DNA of 64,000 nucleotides from the NCBI RefSeq assembly GCF_000282215.1, contig NZ_AKJS01000080.1, positions 97,305-161,304 on the forward strand, read 5' to 3'. The position numbers and the translations under genes were made by a program. Under the pieces are notes generated by a model that had not been told where the DNA came from, ran no database searches, and saw only the letters and a program-made list of their open reading frames with translations. The DNA is from Pseudomonas sp. GM21. GTDB taxonomy: Bacteria; Pseudomonadota; Gammaproteobacteria; Pseudomonadales; Pseudomonadaceae. Shown here piece by piece: positions 52,314 through 60,340 of this stretch (positions within the stretch are counted from its first letter, which is position 1; every line of letters begins with the position of its first letter).

Positions 52314-53708
52314 TCAAACAGCAAAGATCTTGCCCGGATTCATGATGCCGTTCGGGTCGAACACCGCTTTGACTGCTTTCATGTACTCGATCTCAACCGG
52401 GGAACGGCTGTAGGTCAAATAATCACGCTTGGTCATGCCCACGCCGTGTTCGGCGGAAATCGAACCGTTGTACTTCTCGACGGTTTCGAACACCCACTTG
52501 TTGACGGTCGCGCACTTGGCGAAGAACTCGTCCTTGCTCAGGTTATCCGGCTTGAGGATGTTCAAGTGCAGGTTGCCGTCACCAATGTGGCCGAACCAGA
52601 CGATTTCGAAGTCCGGGTAATGTTCGCCGACGATCGCGTCGATTTCCTTGAGAAATGCCGGGACTTTCGACACGGTGACCGAAATGTCGTTTTTGTACGG
52701 CGTCCAGTGGGAAATGGTTTCGGAGATGTACTCGCGCAGCTTCCAGAGGTTCTGCAACTGGGTTTCGCTCTGGCTCATCACGCCGTCCAGTACCCAGCCC
52801 TGCTCGACGCAGTGCTCGAAGGTTTCCAGGGCGTGGTTGGCCACTTCTTCGGTGGTCGCTTCGAATTCCAGAAGCGCGTAGAACGGGCAATCGGTTTCGA
52901 AGGGGGCCGGGACATCTCCGCGCGCCATGACTTTGGCCAAGGCTTTATCGGAGAAGAATTCGAAGGCAGTCAGGTCGAGCTTGCTCTGGAACGCGTGCAA
53001 TACCGGCATGATCGAGTCGAAATCGGTGGTACCGAGGACCATGGCGGTGAGGTTTTTCGGCGCACGGTCCAGACGCATGGTCGCTTCAACCACGAAACCG
53101 AGGGTGCCTTCAGCGCCGATGAACAGCTGGCGCATGTCGTAGCCGGTGGCGTTCTTGATCAGGTCGCGGTTCAGTTCCAGCAAGTCGCCCTTGCCGGTCA
53201 CGACTTTCATGCCAGCGACCCAGTTACGGGTCATACCGTAGCGAATGACCTTGATCCCGCCGGCATTGGTGCCGATATTGCCGCCAATCTGGCTGGAACC
53301 TGCCGAAGCGAAGTCCACCGGGTAGTACAGGCCTTTTTCTTCGGCGACGTTTTGCAAATGCTCGGTGACCACGCCCGGCTGACAAACGGCGGTGCGGTCA
53401 GTGAGGTTCACGTCGAGAATCTGGTTCATGTAGTCAAACGACACGACCACTTCGCCATTGGCGGCCACCGCAGCGGCGGAAAGCCCGGTACGACCGCCGG
53501 ATGGCACCAGCGCCACCTTGTGTTCATTGGCCCAACGGACAATAGCCTGGACCTGCTCGGTGGTCTTCGGGAACACGATGGCGGTCGGGGCCGGGGCGAA
53601 ATGCTTGGTCCAATCCTTACCGTAAGCATTCAGGGAGTCGGCATCGGTCAGCACCTTGCCAGGCTCAACCAGGGTCTTCAGCTCTTCAATCAAGGCGGGA
53701 TTGGTCAT
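52314..53708 (-). CDS. FAD-linked D-2-hydroxyglutarate dehydrogenase-like protein
   Basis: 464 residues from the ATG at 53708, ten codons inside the longest frame; homologues start MTNPALIEEL. VAO-type FAD domain with PSGGRTGLSAAAV and QIGGNIGTNAGGIKVIRYGMTRNWV; C-terminal SAEHGVGMTKRDYL. In pseudomonads the gene next to serA encodes a D-2-hydroxyglutarate dehydrogenase that recycles the D-2-hydroxyglutarate formed by SerA. The same divergent layout is seen here, which supports that assignment over D-lactate or glycolate. Confidence 0.88.
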   Translation of the reverse strand: MTNPALIEELKTLVEPGKVLTDADSLNAYGKDWTKHFAPAPTAIVFPKTTEQVQAIVRWANEHKVALVPSGGRTGLSAAAVAANGEVVVSFDYMNQILDVNLTDRTAVCQPGVVTEHLQNVAEEKGLYYPVDFASAGSSQIGGNIGTNAGGIKVIRYGMTRNWVAGMKVVTGKGDLLELNRDLIKNATGYDMRQLFIGAEGTLGFVVEATMRLDRAPKNLTAMVLGTTDFDSIMPVLHAFQSKLDLTAFEFFSDKALAKVMARGDVPAPFETDCPFYALLEFEATTEEVANHALETFEHCVEQGWVLDGVMSQSETQLQNLWKLREYISETISHWTPYKNDISVTVSKVPAFLKEIDAIVGEHYPDFEIVWFGHIGDGNLHLNILKPDNLSKDEFFAKCATVNKWVFETVEKYNGSISAEHGVGMTKRDYLTYSRSPVEIEYMKAVKAVFDPNGIMNPGKIFAV

Positions 53709-53784
53709 CGACAGAACTCTCGAACAATTCATGGTCATCCTGAGAACGCTTCACGTCGCAGGAATGAGTGTTTAGCGGGGTGCA

Positions 53785-53796
53785 TATGCTAGCATA
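53785..53796. promoter_or_regulatory. 12-bp palindrome between D2HGDH gene and serA
   Basis: TATGCTAGCATA, perfect. Each strand reads TATGCT, a possible -10, so the two divergent genes could have back-to-back promoters here or share one regulator site. No clear -35 boxes. Confidence 0.35.
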
Positions 53797-53912
53797 ACGA
53801 CCCCGCAGCATAGTGCCCAACGGCCAATCTGCGGTGACGGCCTTTTTGCCGTCCGGGTCAGCGTCTGCTGGCTATTTCCTGCCATTTTTCTCCGGGATAC
53901 AGGTTTACGCAG

Positions 53913-55142
53913 ATGAGCAAGACTTCTCTCGATAAGAGCAAGATCAAGTTCCTTCTTCTCGAAGGCGTCCACCAATCGGCTGTCGACGTTCTCAAGTCGG
54001 CGGGCTACACCAGCATCGAGTACCTCACCGGTTCTCTGCCGGAAGCCCAGCTGAAGGAAAAGATCGCTGATGCGCACTTCATCGGCATTCGCTCCCGCAC
54101 TCAACTGACCGAAGAGATTTTCGATCATGCGAAGAAGCTGGTCGCTGTCGGCTGTTTCTGCATCGGCACCAACCAGGTTGACCTGAACGCTGCTCGCGAA
54201 CGCGGCATCGCGGTGTTCAACGCCCCGTACTCCAACACCCGCTCCGTTGCCGAGCTGGTACTGGCCGAAGCGATCCTGTTGCTGCGCGGCATCCCTGAGA
54301 AGAACGCTTCCTGCCACCGTGGCGGCTGGATCAAGAGCGCGGCCAACTCCTTCGAGATCCGTGGCAAGAAGCTGGGCATCGTCGGTTACGGCTCGATCGG
54401 TACTCAACTGTCGGTCCTGGCTGAAGGCCTGGGCATGCAGGTGTACTTCTACGACACCGTGACCAAGCTGCCACTGGGTAACGCCACCCAGGTCGGCAAC
54501 CTGCACGAGCTGCTGGGCATGTCCGACATCGTCACCCTGCACGTTCCGGAAACCGCTGCGACCCAGTGGATGATCGGCGAGAAGGAAATCCGCGCCATCA
54601 AGAAGGGCGGCATCCTGATCAACGCCGCTCGCGGCACCGTGGTCGAACTGCAATCCCTGGCGGATGCGATCAAGGACAAGCACCTGATCGGCGCGGCCAT
54701 CGACGTATTCCCGGTGGAGCCTCGCTCCAACGAAGAAGAGTTCGAAAGCCCGCTGCGTGGCCTGGACAATGTGATCCTGACCCCGCACATCGGTGGTTCC
54801 ACCGCTGAAGCGCAAGCCAACATCGGTCTGGAAGTGGCAGAAAAACTGGTCAAGTACAGCGACAACGGTACCTCCGTATCGTCGGTGAACTTCCCGGAAG
54901 TGGCCCTGCCGGCTCACCCTGGCAAGCACCGCCTGCTGCACATCCACGAGAACATTCCGGGTGTGATGAGCGAGATCAACAAGGTCTTCGCCGAAAACGG
55001 TATCAACATCTCCGGTCAGTTCCTGCAGACCAACGAGAAAGTCGGCTACGTCGTTATCGACGTCGACGCCGACTACTCGGAAATCGCCCAAGAGAAACTG
55101 CAGCACATCAACGGCACCATTCGTTGCCGAGTGTTGTTCTAA
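53913..55142 (+). CDS. serA: D-3-phosphoglycerate dehydrogenase
   Basis: 409 residues. First step of serine synthesis; the enzyme can also reduce 2-oxoglutarate to D-2-hydroxyglutarate. NAD motif LGIVGYGSIGTQLSVLAEGLG; catalytic Arg in NAARGTVV, His in LTPHIGGSTAEAQ; a C-terminal ACT domain (HENIPGVMSEINKVFAENG) for serine feedback. Length equals the E. coli type. A strong bidirectional terminator follows at 55235. Confidence 0.97.
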   Translation: MSKTSLDKSKIKFLLLEGVHQSAVDVLKSAGYTSIEYLTGSLPEAQLKEKIADAHFIGIRSRTQLTEEIFDHAKKLVAVGCFCIGTNQVDLNAARERGIAVFNAPYSNTRSVAELVLAEAILLLRGIPEKNASCHRGGWIKSAANSFEIRGKKLGIVGYGSIGTQLSVLAEGLGMQVYFYDTVTKLPLGNATQVGNLHELLGMSDIVTLHVPETAATQWMIGEKEIRAIKKGGILINAARGTVVELQSLADAIKDKHLIGAAIDVFPVEPRSNEEEFESPLRGLDNVILTPHIGGSTAEAQANIGLEVAEKLVKYSDNGTSVSSVNFPEVALPAHPGKHRLLHIHENIPGVMSEINKVFAENGINISGQFLQTNEKVGYVVIDVDADYSEIAQEKLQHINGTIRCRVLF

Positions 55143-55145
55143 AAG

Positions 55146-55230
55146 CAGCTATAAGCGGCAAGCTTCAAGCGGCAAGTGAGTTCGCTTTTGCTTTAACTTG
55201 AGGCTTATAGCTTGAAGCTTGTAGCTGTAA
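55146..55230. repeat. imperfect AGCTATAAGC/AAGCTTCAAGC repeat after serA
   Basis: AGCTATAAGC and GCAAGCTTCAAGC on the left face TTGAGGCTTATAGCTTGAAG and CTTGTAGCT on the right. It is an imperfect inverted repeat of AAGCTTCAAGCTATAAGC-type units often seen between genes of fluorescent pseudomonads. Confidence 0.6.
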
Positions 55231-55262
55231 AAAAGGGAGCCCCGAGGGGCTCCCTTTTTTAT
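55229..55262. terminator. bidirectional rho-independent terminator of serA and the DUF4399 gene
   Basis: AAAAAA, GGGAGCCCC (55235-55243), GA, GGGGCTCCC (55246-55254), TTTTTT. The A-run on one side and T-run on the other let it work in both directions, and it overlaps the stop of the DUF4399 gene. Confidence 0.92.
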
Positions 55263-55684
55263 TTAACATTGACGGTGATCTTCTCCGACACGATCGGTGG
55301 ATCAAACGGCATGTGGTTGCTGTCGCCCAGCTCCAGCTGCAAGGTGTGTTTGCCAGGGGTCAGTTTTACCTCAGCCTGGGTCTGCGCTTTGCCAAAGTGC
55401 AGGTGGTTGGCATCGCTGGGGATCGGCGAACCGGCGGCCGGCAGTTCATCGACGTCGATCAGCAAGTGGTGATGGCCGGTGTTCTTGGTGGGGTCGCCCG
55501 CGGGCGCCAGCGCAATGTTCTCGACGGCGAACTTGACGACGACGGTTTGCGGAACCGTAGCATCGTCCTTGGGAGAAACGATGGATACTTCAGCACCGGC
55601 TGGGGCCGGCGTAGCAGCACTGGCCAGTACCGAAACACCCATTAGCAGGCCAGCCAAAGCAGCACGAGACATAAACGTTTTCAT
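55259..55684 (-). CDS. DUF4399 periplasmic protein
   Basis: 141 residues with a signal peptide (MKTFMSRAALAGLLMGVSVLASA). The mature part has histidine-rich conserved segments NTGHHHLLIDV, NHLHFGKAQTQAEVKL and DSNHMPFDPPI. These suggest metal binding, but the family has no assigned function. Convergent with serA and divergent from the shortened binding-protein gene. Confidence 0.87.
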   Translation of the reverse strand: MKTFMSRAALAGLLMGVSVLASAATPAPAGAEVSIVSPKDDATVPQTVVVKFAVENIALAPAGDPTKNTGHHHLLIDVDELPAAGSPIPSDANHLHFGKAQTQAEVKLTPGKHTLQLELGDSNHMPFDPPIVSEKITVNVK

Positions 55685-55715
55685 TCTCTTCTCCAGTTTT
55701 TCCGTAAAATCCGCG

Positions 55716-55763
55716 TGACCATGACAACTTCATGGTCAATCGTTGTCGAAGGCTCTCGACAAC
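55716..55763. promoter_or_regulatory. two adjacent perfect dyads in a divergent promoter region
   Basis: TGACCATGA-CAACT-TCATGGTCA (55716-55738) and GTTGTCGA-AGGCTC-TCGACAAC (55742-55763), 3 bp apart, between the DUF4399 gene and the binding-protein gene. They may be operators or RNA hairpins in the 5' leaders. Confidence 0.5.
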
Positions 55764-55819
55764 CATAGCAAAGCGATCCTGAATCAGAGCATCGCGATAA
55801 TGAATTCAAAGGAGTGACC

Positions 55820-56404
55820 ATGCGTTTTCTGCCTGGGCTGATCTGCTTGCTACCCCTTCTGAGCCCTTTGGCTCATGCCGAACTGATTGATGACATAAAC
55901 GACCGCGGCGAACTGCGTATTGCGCTGGAGGCCAATACACCGCCCTTCAATTTCAAGGATGAAGGCAAACTCACCGGGTTCGAAGTCGAGCTGGGTCAAC
56001 TGCTGGCCAGCGAACTCGATGTCCGGGCCGACTTCGTCGTCACCGATTCGGGCGATCTATTGACTGGCGTAGAAAGCGGCAAGTACGACGTCGCCATCAA
56101 TCACATAGCAATGACCCCGGATCTGAAAGATCGTTTCGATTTCAGCGAGCCTTACATTCAAACCAATACGCAATTGCTCGCGCAGAAAGATGAACCGCGC
56201 TCAATGCTTCTGGTGCAGTCTTTGACAGCCGAGAAGCCAAACGCCGCCTCACCCGTGAGCCTGGCGATTCCGTTTCAGAAAGGTAACCCGGCGTTTCATG
56301 CCAGCCTGGAAAACGCGCTGCAGCGGATCAAGGACGATGGCCGGATGGCAGCGCTGGAGAAGAAGTGGTTTGCGGCGGATGCGAGCGTGGCGCCGAAGCC
56401 ATAA
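55820..56404 (+). CDS. shortened solute-binding protein (family 3) lacking one lobe
   Basis: 194 residues from the ATG at 55820 (AAAGGAG 5 nt upstream), against about 250-265 for the family. Signal peptide to residue 20 (PLLSPLAHA). The first lobe is normal: GELRIALEANTPPFNFKDEGKLTGFEVEL and RFDFSEPYIQTNTQLLAQKD. Then, after about residue 125, the usual second lobe is missing. A short unrelated-looking stretch leads straight to the closing helix, PFQKGNPAFHASLENALQRI and AALEKKWFA. No permease or ATPase gene is adjacent. It is probably an in-frame deletion and unlikely to bind ligand normally. Confidence 0.78.
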   Translation: MRFLPGLICLLPLLSPLAHAELIDDINDRGELRIALEANTPPFNFKDEGKLTGFEVELGQLLASELDVRADFVVTDSGDLLTGVESGKYDVAINHIAMTPDLKDRFDFSEPYIQTNTQLLAQKDEPRSMLLVQSLTAEKPNAASPVSLAIPFQKGNPAFHASLENALQRIKDDGRMAALEKKWFAADASVAPKP

Positions 56405-56425
56405 TTTCAGGCTGAATGAACAACC

Positions 56426-56517
56426 CTGTGGGAGCGAGCCTGCTCGCGATAGCGGTAGGCCAGTCAACAAAGAGGTTGAATGTTAGTCCGCTATCGCGAG
56501 CAGGCTCGCTCCCACAG
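56426..56517. repeat. REPIN between the binding-protein gene and the DUF523 gene
   Basis: CTGTGGGAGCGAGCCTGCTC plus GCGATAGCGG and the inverse ending GAGCAGGCTCGCTCCCACAG; the arms include an extra CGCTATCGC / GCGATAGCG match. Confidence 0.88.
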
Positions 56518-56527
56518 GGGTTCAGTG

Positions 56528-57013
56528 TCAGTCGAAAGAACCCAGTGCTGCCGCCGCTTCGGCCAACTCCTGTTCGCTGAACACCTGCACGCCATGGCGC
56601 TTGAGCAACGCCGCCGTCACACCTTCGCCACTGACCTTCACGCCACTGAAGCTTCCGTCATACGTCAGCAAATTCCCGCAGGACGGGCTGTTGGCCTTGA
56701 GCACGGCGATGCGAATGCCGTGCTCTTGCACCAACTCCAGTGCCTGACCAGCCCCCGACAGAAACTCGGCACTGACATCCTCGCCTTCGGTGGTGATCAC
56801 ACGGGCGTGACCATCCAGCACTTCACCACCCTGCCCGCCGGGAATTTCCGCCGCGGCCCTGGGCGTCGGCAAGCCGCCGGCCACCTCAGGGCACAACGGC
56901 ACGACCCGGCCTTCATCCAGCCACTGCTGAAGCTGATCGAAAGGCCCGCTGGCCCCGCCGTCGTAACGGACGCGGTGGCCCAGCAAGCATCGGCTTACCA
57001 GAATCTTTTGCAT
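56528..57013 (-). CDS. DUF523 family protein (TudS/YbbK-like)
   Basis: 161 residues. Conserved cysteine blocks SRCLLGHRVRYDG, PLCPEVAGGLPTPR and NSPSCG match DUF523, some members of which bind a [4Fe-4S] cluster and desulfurate thiouracil (TudS). The three cysteine positions needed for a cluster are present. It probably forms a unit with the 2OG oxygenase gene, 2 bp upstream. Confidence 0.88.
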   Translation of the reverse strand: MQKILVSRCLLGHRVRYDGGASGPFDQLQQWLDEGRVVPLCPEVAGGLPTPRAAAEIPGGQGGEVLDGHARVITTEGEDVSAEFLSGAGQALELVQEHGIRIAVLKANSPSCGNLLTYDGSFSGVKVSGEGVTAALLKRHGVQVFSEQELAEAAAALGSFD

Positions 57014-57015
57014 GA

Positions 57016-57648
57016 TCAGAACGGCTCGTTACCCCGACGCCGGAACCAGCCGGTCAAGGACAGGCGATCCCGGGTGGCGGGCAGGACTTCGTGGGGCACT
57101 TCGCCCGACAGAAACACCACCAGGCATCCGCCGGTGGGCACGACATCGTATTGAACGCCTTCATCCAGATACATGCGCAACTGACCGCCGTGCTCGGGCA
57201 GCCAGGCGTCATTGAGGTACACCACCGCCGACACCATGCGCCGGTCGTCATCGCGGAAACGGTCGACGTGCTTGAGGTAGAACGCGCCAGGCGGGTACAG
57301 CGCGAAATGGCTTTCGAAATCTTCCAGGCCCAGAAACAAACTGCGGTTCATCGCTTCGCGCAGGCTGTCCATCAATGCCAGGTAGCTGTCGCATGCTTCG
57401 GCCTGACCGGGATCAATCCACTGGATATGGTCGCCACGAATCCCCTCGCGAACCTCCGACGAAGGGCCTCGACCCACGGCGGCTGGGGCCAGTTCACCCT
57501 CGGCTGCACGTTTACGGCACTCAGCCGCCAGCGCTCGGGTCAGATCCTGAGGAAGGAAAATATTCTGATGCGACCAGCCGCGTGCAACCAGGTCGTCAAC
57601 GATACGTAACAGCAGCGGGTGATCCGAGGGTATTTGCATGCCGCGCAT
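57016..57648 (-). CDS. 2-oxoglutarate/Fe(II) oxygenase of the prolyl-hydroxylase type
   Basis: 210 residues; ATG at 57648 preceded by AGGAA. Double-stranded beta-helix motifs: HVDRF (the HxD iron ligands), VYLNDAW, and a distal His in GEVPHEVLPATRDRLSLTGWF with the 2OG-binding Arg. Such enzymes hydroxylate a protein or small molecule. Here only 2 bp separate it from the DUF523 gene. The substrate is not known. Confidence 0.9.
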   Translation of the reverse strand: MRGMQIPSDHPLLLRIVDDLVARGWSHQNIFLPQDLTRALAAECRKRAAEGELAPAAVGRGPSSEVREGIRGDHIQWIDPGQAEACDSYLALMDSLREAMNRSLFLGLEDFESHFALYPPGAFYLKHVDRFRDDDRRMVSAVVYLNDAWLPEHGGQLRMYLDEGVQYDVVPTGGCLVVFLSGEVPHEVLPATRDRLSLTGWFRRRGNEPF

Positions 57649-57756
57649 AGTATTCCTGTGCCTGAAAATCCGACAGAGCCACGCAGCGGGTTGATACGAA
57701 TTCTCGACAAGTGCGGATGCCGCACGGAGAATAGTCGGCTGCTGACAGGAGTCCCT

Positions 57757-58509
57757 ATGCGCCGGTTGCTTTTTTCACTGTTGATGTTCTGCGTTTTGCC
57801 CGCTTGGGCAGACGGCCACGACCAGTTGTATAAAGTCGCCGGCTGGCCAGAGCAACGCGCGCATTTCAACGACGCGCTCACGGCCGCACAACAACGCTAC
57901 GAGAGCAGCCTGCCACCTGCGGTGTTTCAAGCGTTGGTCACCAACAGCAATCAGCGTTTCGCTGCCCAGTCCGTCGATCAGCGCGCCGAAGCACAATTGC
58001 GCAAGAGCCTGGCCGACCCAAAACCTGCACTGACCTTCTTCCAATCGCCCCTGGGCAAAAAAGTCGTGGCTGCCGAACTGTTGGCAACCCGGCGCGACCA
58101 ATTGGCGAAAAACGCCAAGGGCCTGCCGAAGATGCAGGCCAGTGACAGCCGTCAACTGATCATCGGCCACCTGGCCCAGGCCCTGCCCGCTCGCGAGGCG
58201 GGGGCTGAAGTCAGCCTGGCAATTGCCGGCGTCGCGGCCGACAGCCTGAGCTCAATGATCCCCGGCCTGCTGGGTGGCGGTCAGGCGCAAGGGATGTTGA
58301 ACGGCCAGCGTCAGCGCCTGATGGACCAGATCGGCAGCGACCTGAACAACACGTTGCTCTATGTCTATCGCGACCTCTCGGATGACGAACTGGAAGAGTT
58401 CGCCACGTTTGCCGAATCCACCGAGGGCCAGGCTTATTACCAGGCGGCGCTGGCGGCGATTCGGGCGGGGTTGGCGGTAGGGCAAAGCACTTCGAACCTC
58501 AGCCAATAA
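57757..58509 (+). CDS. DUF2059 exported protein
   Basis: 250 residues from the ATG at 57757, preceded by AGGAG; signal peptide MRRLLFSLLMFCVLPAWA. The mature part is helical with two similar segments: QALVTNSNQRFAAQSVDQ and the later YVYRDLSDDELEEFATFAESTEGQAYYQA, the latter diagnostic of DUF2059. Function unknown. A short hairpin GTGCGG-ATG-CCGCAC (57711-57725) lies in its leader. Confidence 0.85.
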   Translation: MRRLLFSLLMFCVLPAWADGHDQLYKVAGWPEQRAHFNDALTAAQQRYESSLPPAVFQALVTNSNQRFAAQSVDQRAEAQLRKSLADPKPALTFFQSPLGKKVVAAELLATRRDQLAKNAKGLPKMQASDSRQLIIGHLAQALPAREAGAEVSLAIAGVAADSLSSMIPGLLGGGQAQGMLNGQRQRLMDQIGSDLNNTLLYVYRDLSDDELEEFATFAESTEGQAYYQAALAAIRAGLAVGQSTSNLSQ

Positions 58510-58532
58510 TTTTCGGCGCATGTGAATACCCC

Positions 58533-58599
58533 TTCGCGAGCAGGCTCGCTCCCACAGTTGAAATGCATTCCTCTGTGGGAGTGAGCCTGCCCGCGATGA
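58533..58599. repeat. REP pair between convergent genes
   Basis: TTCGCGAGCAGGCTCGCTCC plus CACAG (58533-58557) faces CTGTGGGAGTGAGCCTGCCC plus GCGATGAG (58572-58599); the right copy has diverged at two positions. Confidence 0.85.
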
Positions 58600-58613
58600 G
58601 GCCATCAAAGCCA

Positions 58614-59561
58614 CTAAACATTCCGGCCTTTGATCCGCTTGGTCAAAAACCCGAAATACTCCTCGCGCATCACCAGCGTCTCATTCGCCAGATGATGCCG
58701 CGCCTGCGGCAACATCAACACCTGAGGCCGATCGAACTTGGCCTTCAATACCCCAAGGTTATGCTCCCAATCCACCGTCATGTCTGCCTGTCCCTGCACG
58801 ATCAGCGGCCGGCGCGGGCTGTTGGGGGCGGCCTCAATTTGCTTGATCCAGCGCGCCAACGCCCCGACCCACGCCGTTGGCAGACGCTGCGGCTGCAAAG
58901 GATCAGCTTGCAGGAACGGCAAGAAATCAGGGTCGTTGGAGTTTTCGCTAAAGCGCCGGGCGATGGCTTTGACGAACGGTTTGAGCAGGTAATAACTGAG
59001 CTTTGACCAACCCCAGGCACGCGGCCTGACCAAGGGCGACAGCAGGATGACCTGGCCTTGCGCGGGGCTGTTCGCACCTTGATTGAGTACATGATCGATC
59101 ACGATCGCCCCGCCCGTGCTCTGCCCGCACAGGTGCCACGGTTGCGGCAGATCGATGGACAACGCCTCGGCGAACAAGCCTTCCAACGTGTCCTGATACT
59201 CGGCGAACTCCTTGATGCTCGCGCGCTCGCCGCTGGACAGCCCATGCCCCGGCAGGTCACAGGCAATCACGGCAAAACCCTGATCCAGCGCCCACTCGAT
59301 CACATGGCGATAGAGCCCGGTGTGATCGTAGAACCCGTGGAACATAAACAACGTCGCCTTCGCCCGCTCCGGCCACCAGAACTGACTGACCAATTCATAG
59401 CCATCGATCTCGAAACGCCCCAGGCCTGCGCGCAGCGTACGACCCGGAAAATCCAGGCCGTAAAAGCGTTGATACGCCATGGCCTCGGTCGACAGCGCTT
59501 GCCGTTCGGCCAATGGCCGCAGGCTGGCGCGCAAATGATCGGGGGCAAAAGTGGCTGACAT
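58614..59561 (-). CDS. alpha/beta hydrolase, monoacylglycerol lipase/lysophospholipase-like
   Basis: 315 residues. Oxyanion motif MFHGFYDHTG, DLPGHGLSSG, nucleophile elbow CGQSTGG, and catalytic His in PQARHHLANE. This matches the Hydrolase_4 (serine aminopeptidase S33/monoglyceride lipase) type. No signal peptide. It is monocistronic and divergent from the DUF6436 gene. Natural substrate not known. Confidence 0.9.
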   Translation of the reverse strand: MSATFAPDHLRASLRPLAERQALSTEAMAYQRFYGLDFPGRTLRAGLGRFEIDGYELVSQFWWPERAKATLFMFHGFYDHTGLYRHVIEWALDQGFAVIACDLPGHGLSSGERASIKEFAEYQDTLEGLFAEALSIDLPQPWHLCGQSTGGAIVIDHVLNQGANSPAQGQVILLSPLVRPRAWGWSKLSYYLLKPFVKAIARRFSENSNDPDFLPFLQADPLQPQRLPTAWVGALARWIKQIEAAPNSPRRPLIVQGQADMTVDWEHNLGVLKAKFDRPQVLMLPQARHHLANETLVMREEYFGFLTKRIKGRNV

Positions 59562-59658
59562 GAAGGATTCCAGAGCGTTAAACAGACTTTATAGGCCTGC
59601 GATATTCATCTGTCGCAGCAAGCATGGCAAGCTAGCCGACCTTCGAGGATTCAAACCC

Positions 59659-60237
59659 ATGCGTCCGGCCTACCGCACCCCACTGCTTGCCAGCCTGCTC
59701 GCCCTCGTGTGTGCCAGCGCTTTGTGGGCCGCGTATGACTGGTTTCAAGGGCGTTACTTGCGCGCGTTCAGCGAACACACTGCGGTGTTTTCCGGCGACC
59801 CTTTGCGTCTGCCCGCAGAACTCGCCGGCCCCGGTGCCATCCGCCTGGTGCACTTCTGGGATCCGGCCTGCCCATGCAACGTCGGCAATCAACAACACTT
59901 GAGCGAACTGGTTGAGCGCTATGTGCCCCAGGGCATCGAGTTTTACGCCGTGCAAAAACCCGGCAGTCATGGCCAGCTTCCCGCCACGCTGAGCCGCCTG
60001 AAAACCATCAATGTGCTGCCGGGCGCCGAACAGATTCCGGCCAGCCCGGCCGTGGCAATCTGGGACCGCAGCGGCAACCTGGCCTATTTCGGTCCGTATA
60101 GCGAAGGCCTGACCTGCAATTCGAACAACAGCTTCATCGAACCCATTCTGCAAGCGCTGAGCGAAGGGCGCGCGGTGAGCGCAACCCATACACTGGCCAT
60201 CGGCTGTTACTGCCCTTGGCCGGTGGACGTGAAGTAA
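59659..60237 (+). CDS. DUF6436-type thioredoxin-like membrane-anchored protein
   Basis: 192 residues from the ATG at 59659 (GAGG upstream). An N-terminal anchor spans about 9-25 (LLASLLALVCASALWAAY). The thioredoxin-like core has HFWDPACPCNVGNQ, that is a CPCN active-site-like motif, and the cis-Pro region ASPAVAIWD. A later pair of cysteines occurs in IGCYCPWPV. Periplasmic redox role is plausible but unproved. 103 bp before the acylase gene. Confidence 0.78.
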   Translation: MRPAYRTPLLASLLALVCASALWAAYDWFQGRYLRAFSEHTAVFSGDPLRLPAELAGPGAIRLVHFWDPACPCNVGNQQHLSELVERYVPQGIEFYAVQKPGSHGQLPATLSRLKTINVLPGAEQIPASPAVAIWDRSGNLAYFGPYSEGLTCNSNNSFIEPILQALSEGRAVSATHTLAIGCYCPWPVDVK

Positions 60238-60340
60238 GGCATTCCAGACTTTTGCAGGACCGCGACGCCCGACACAGAAGGTCTGTGTTACATGTTTGCA
60301 GCCCACACGGGCGGCAATCCAACAAGAACAAGGAGTCACC

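Noticed and set aside
55820..56404. Frameshifted binding-protein pseudogene
   Set aside because: The frame is continuous from signal peptide to the last helix; the loss is in-frame, so it is described as a shortened gene.
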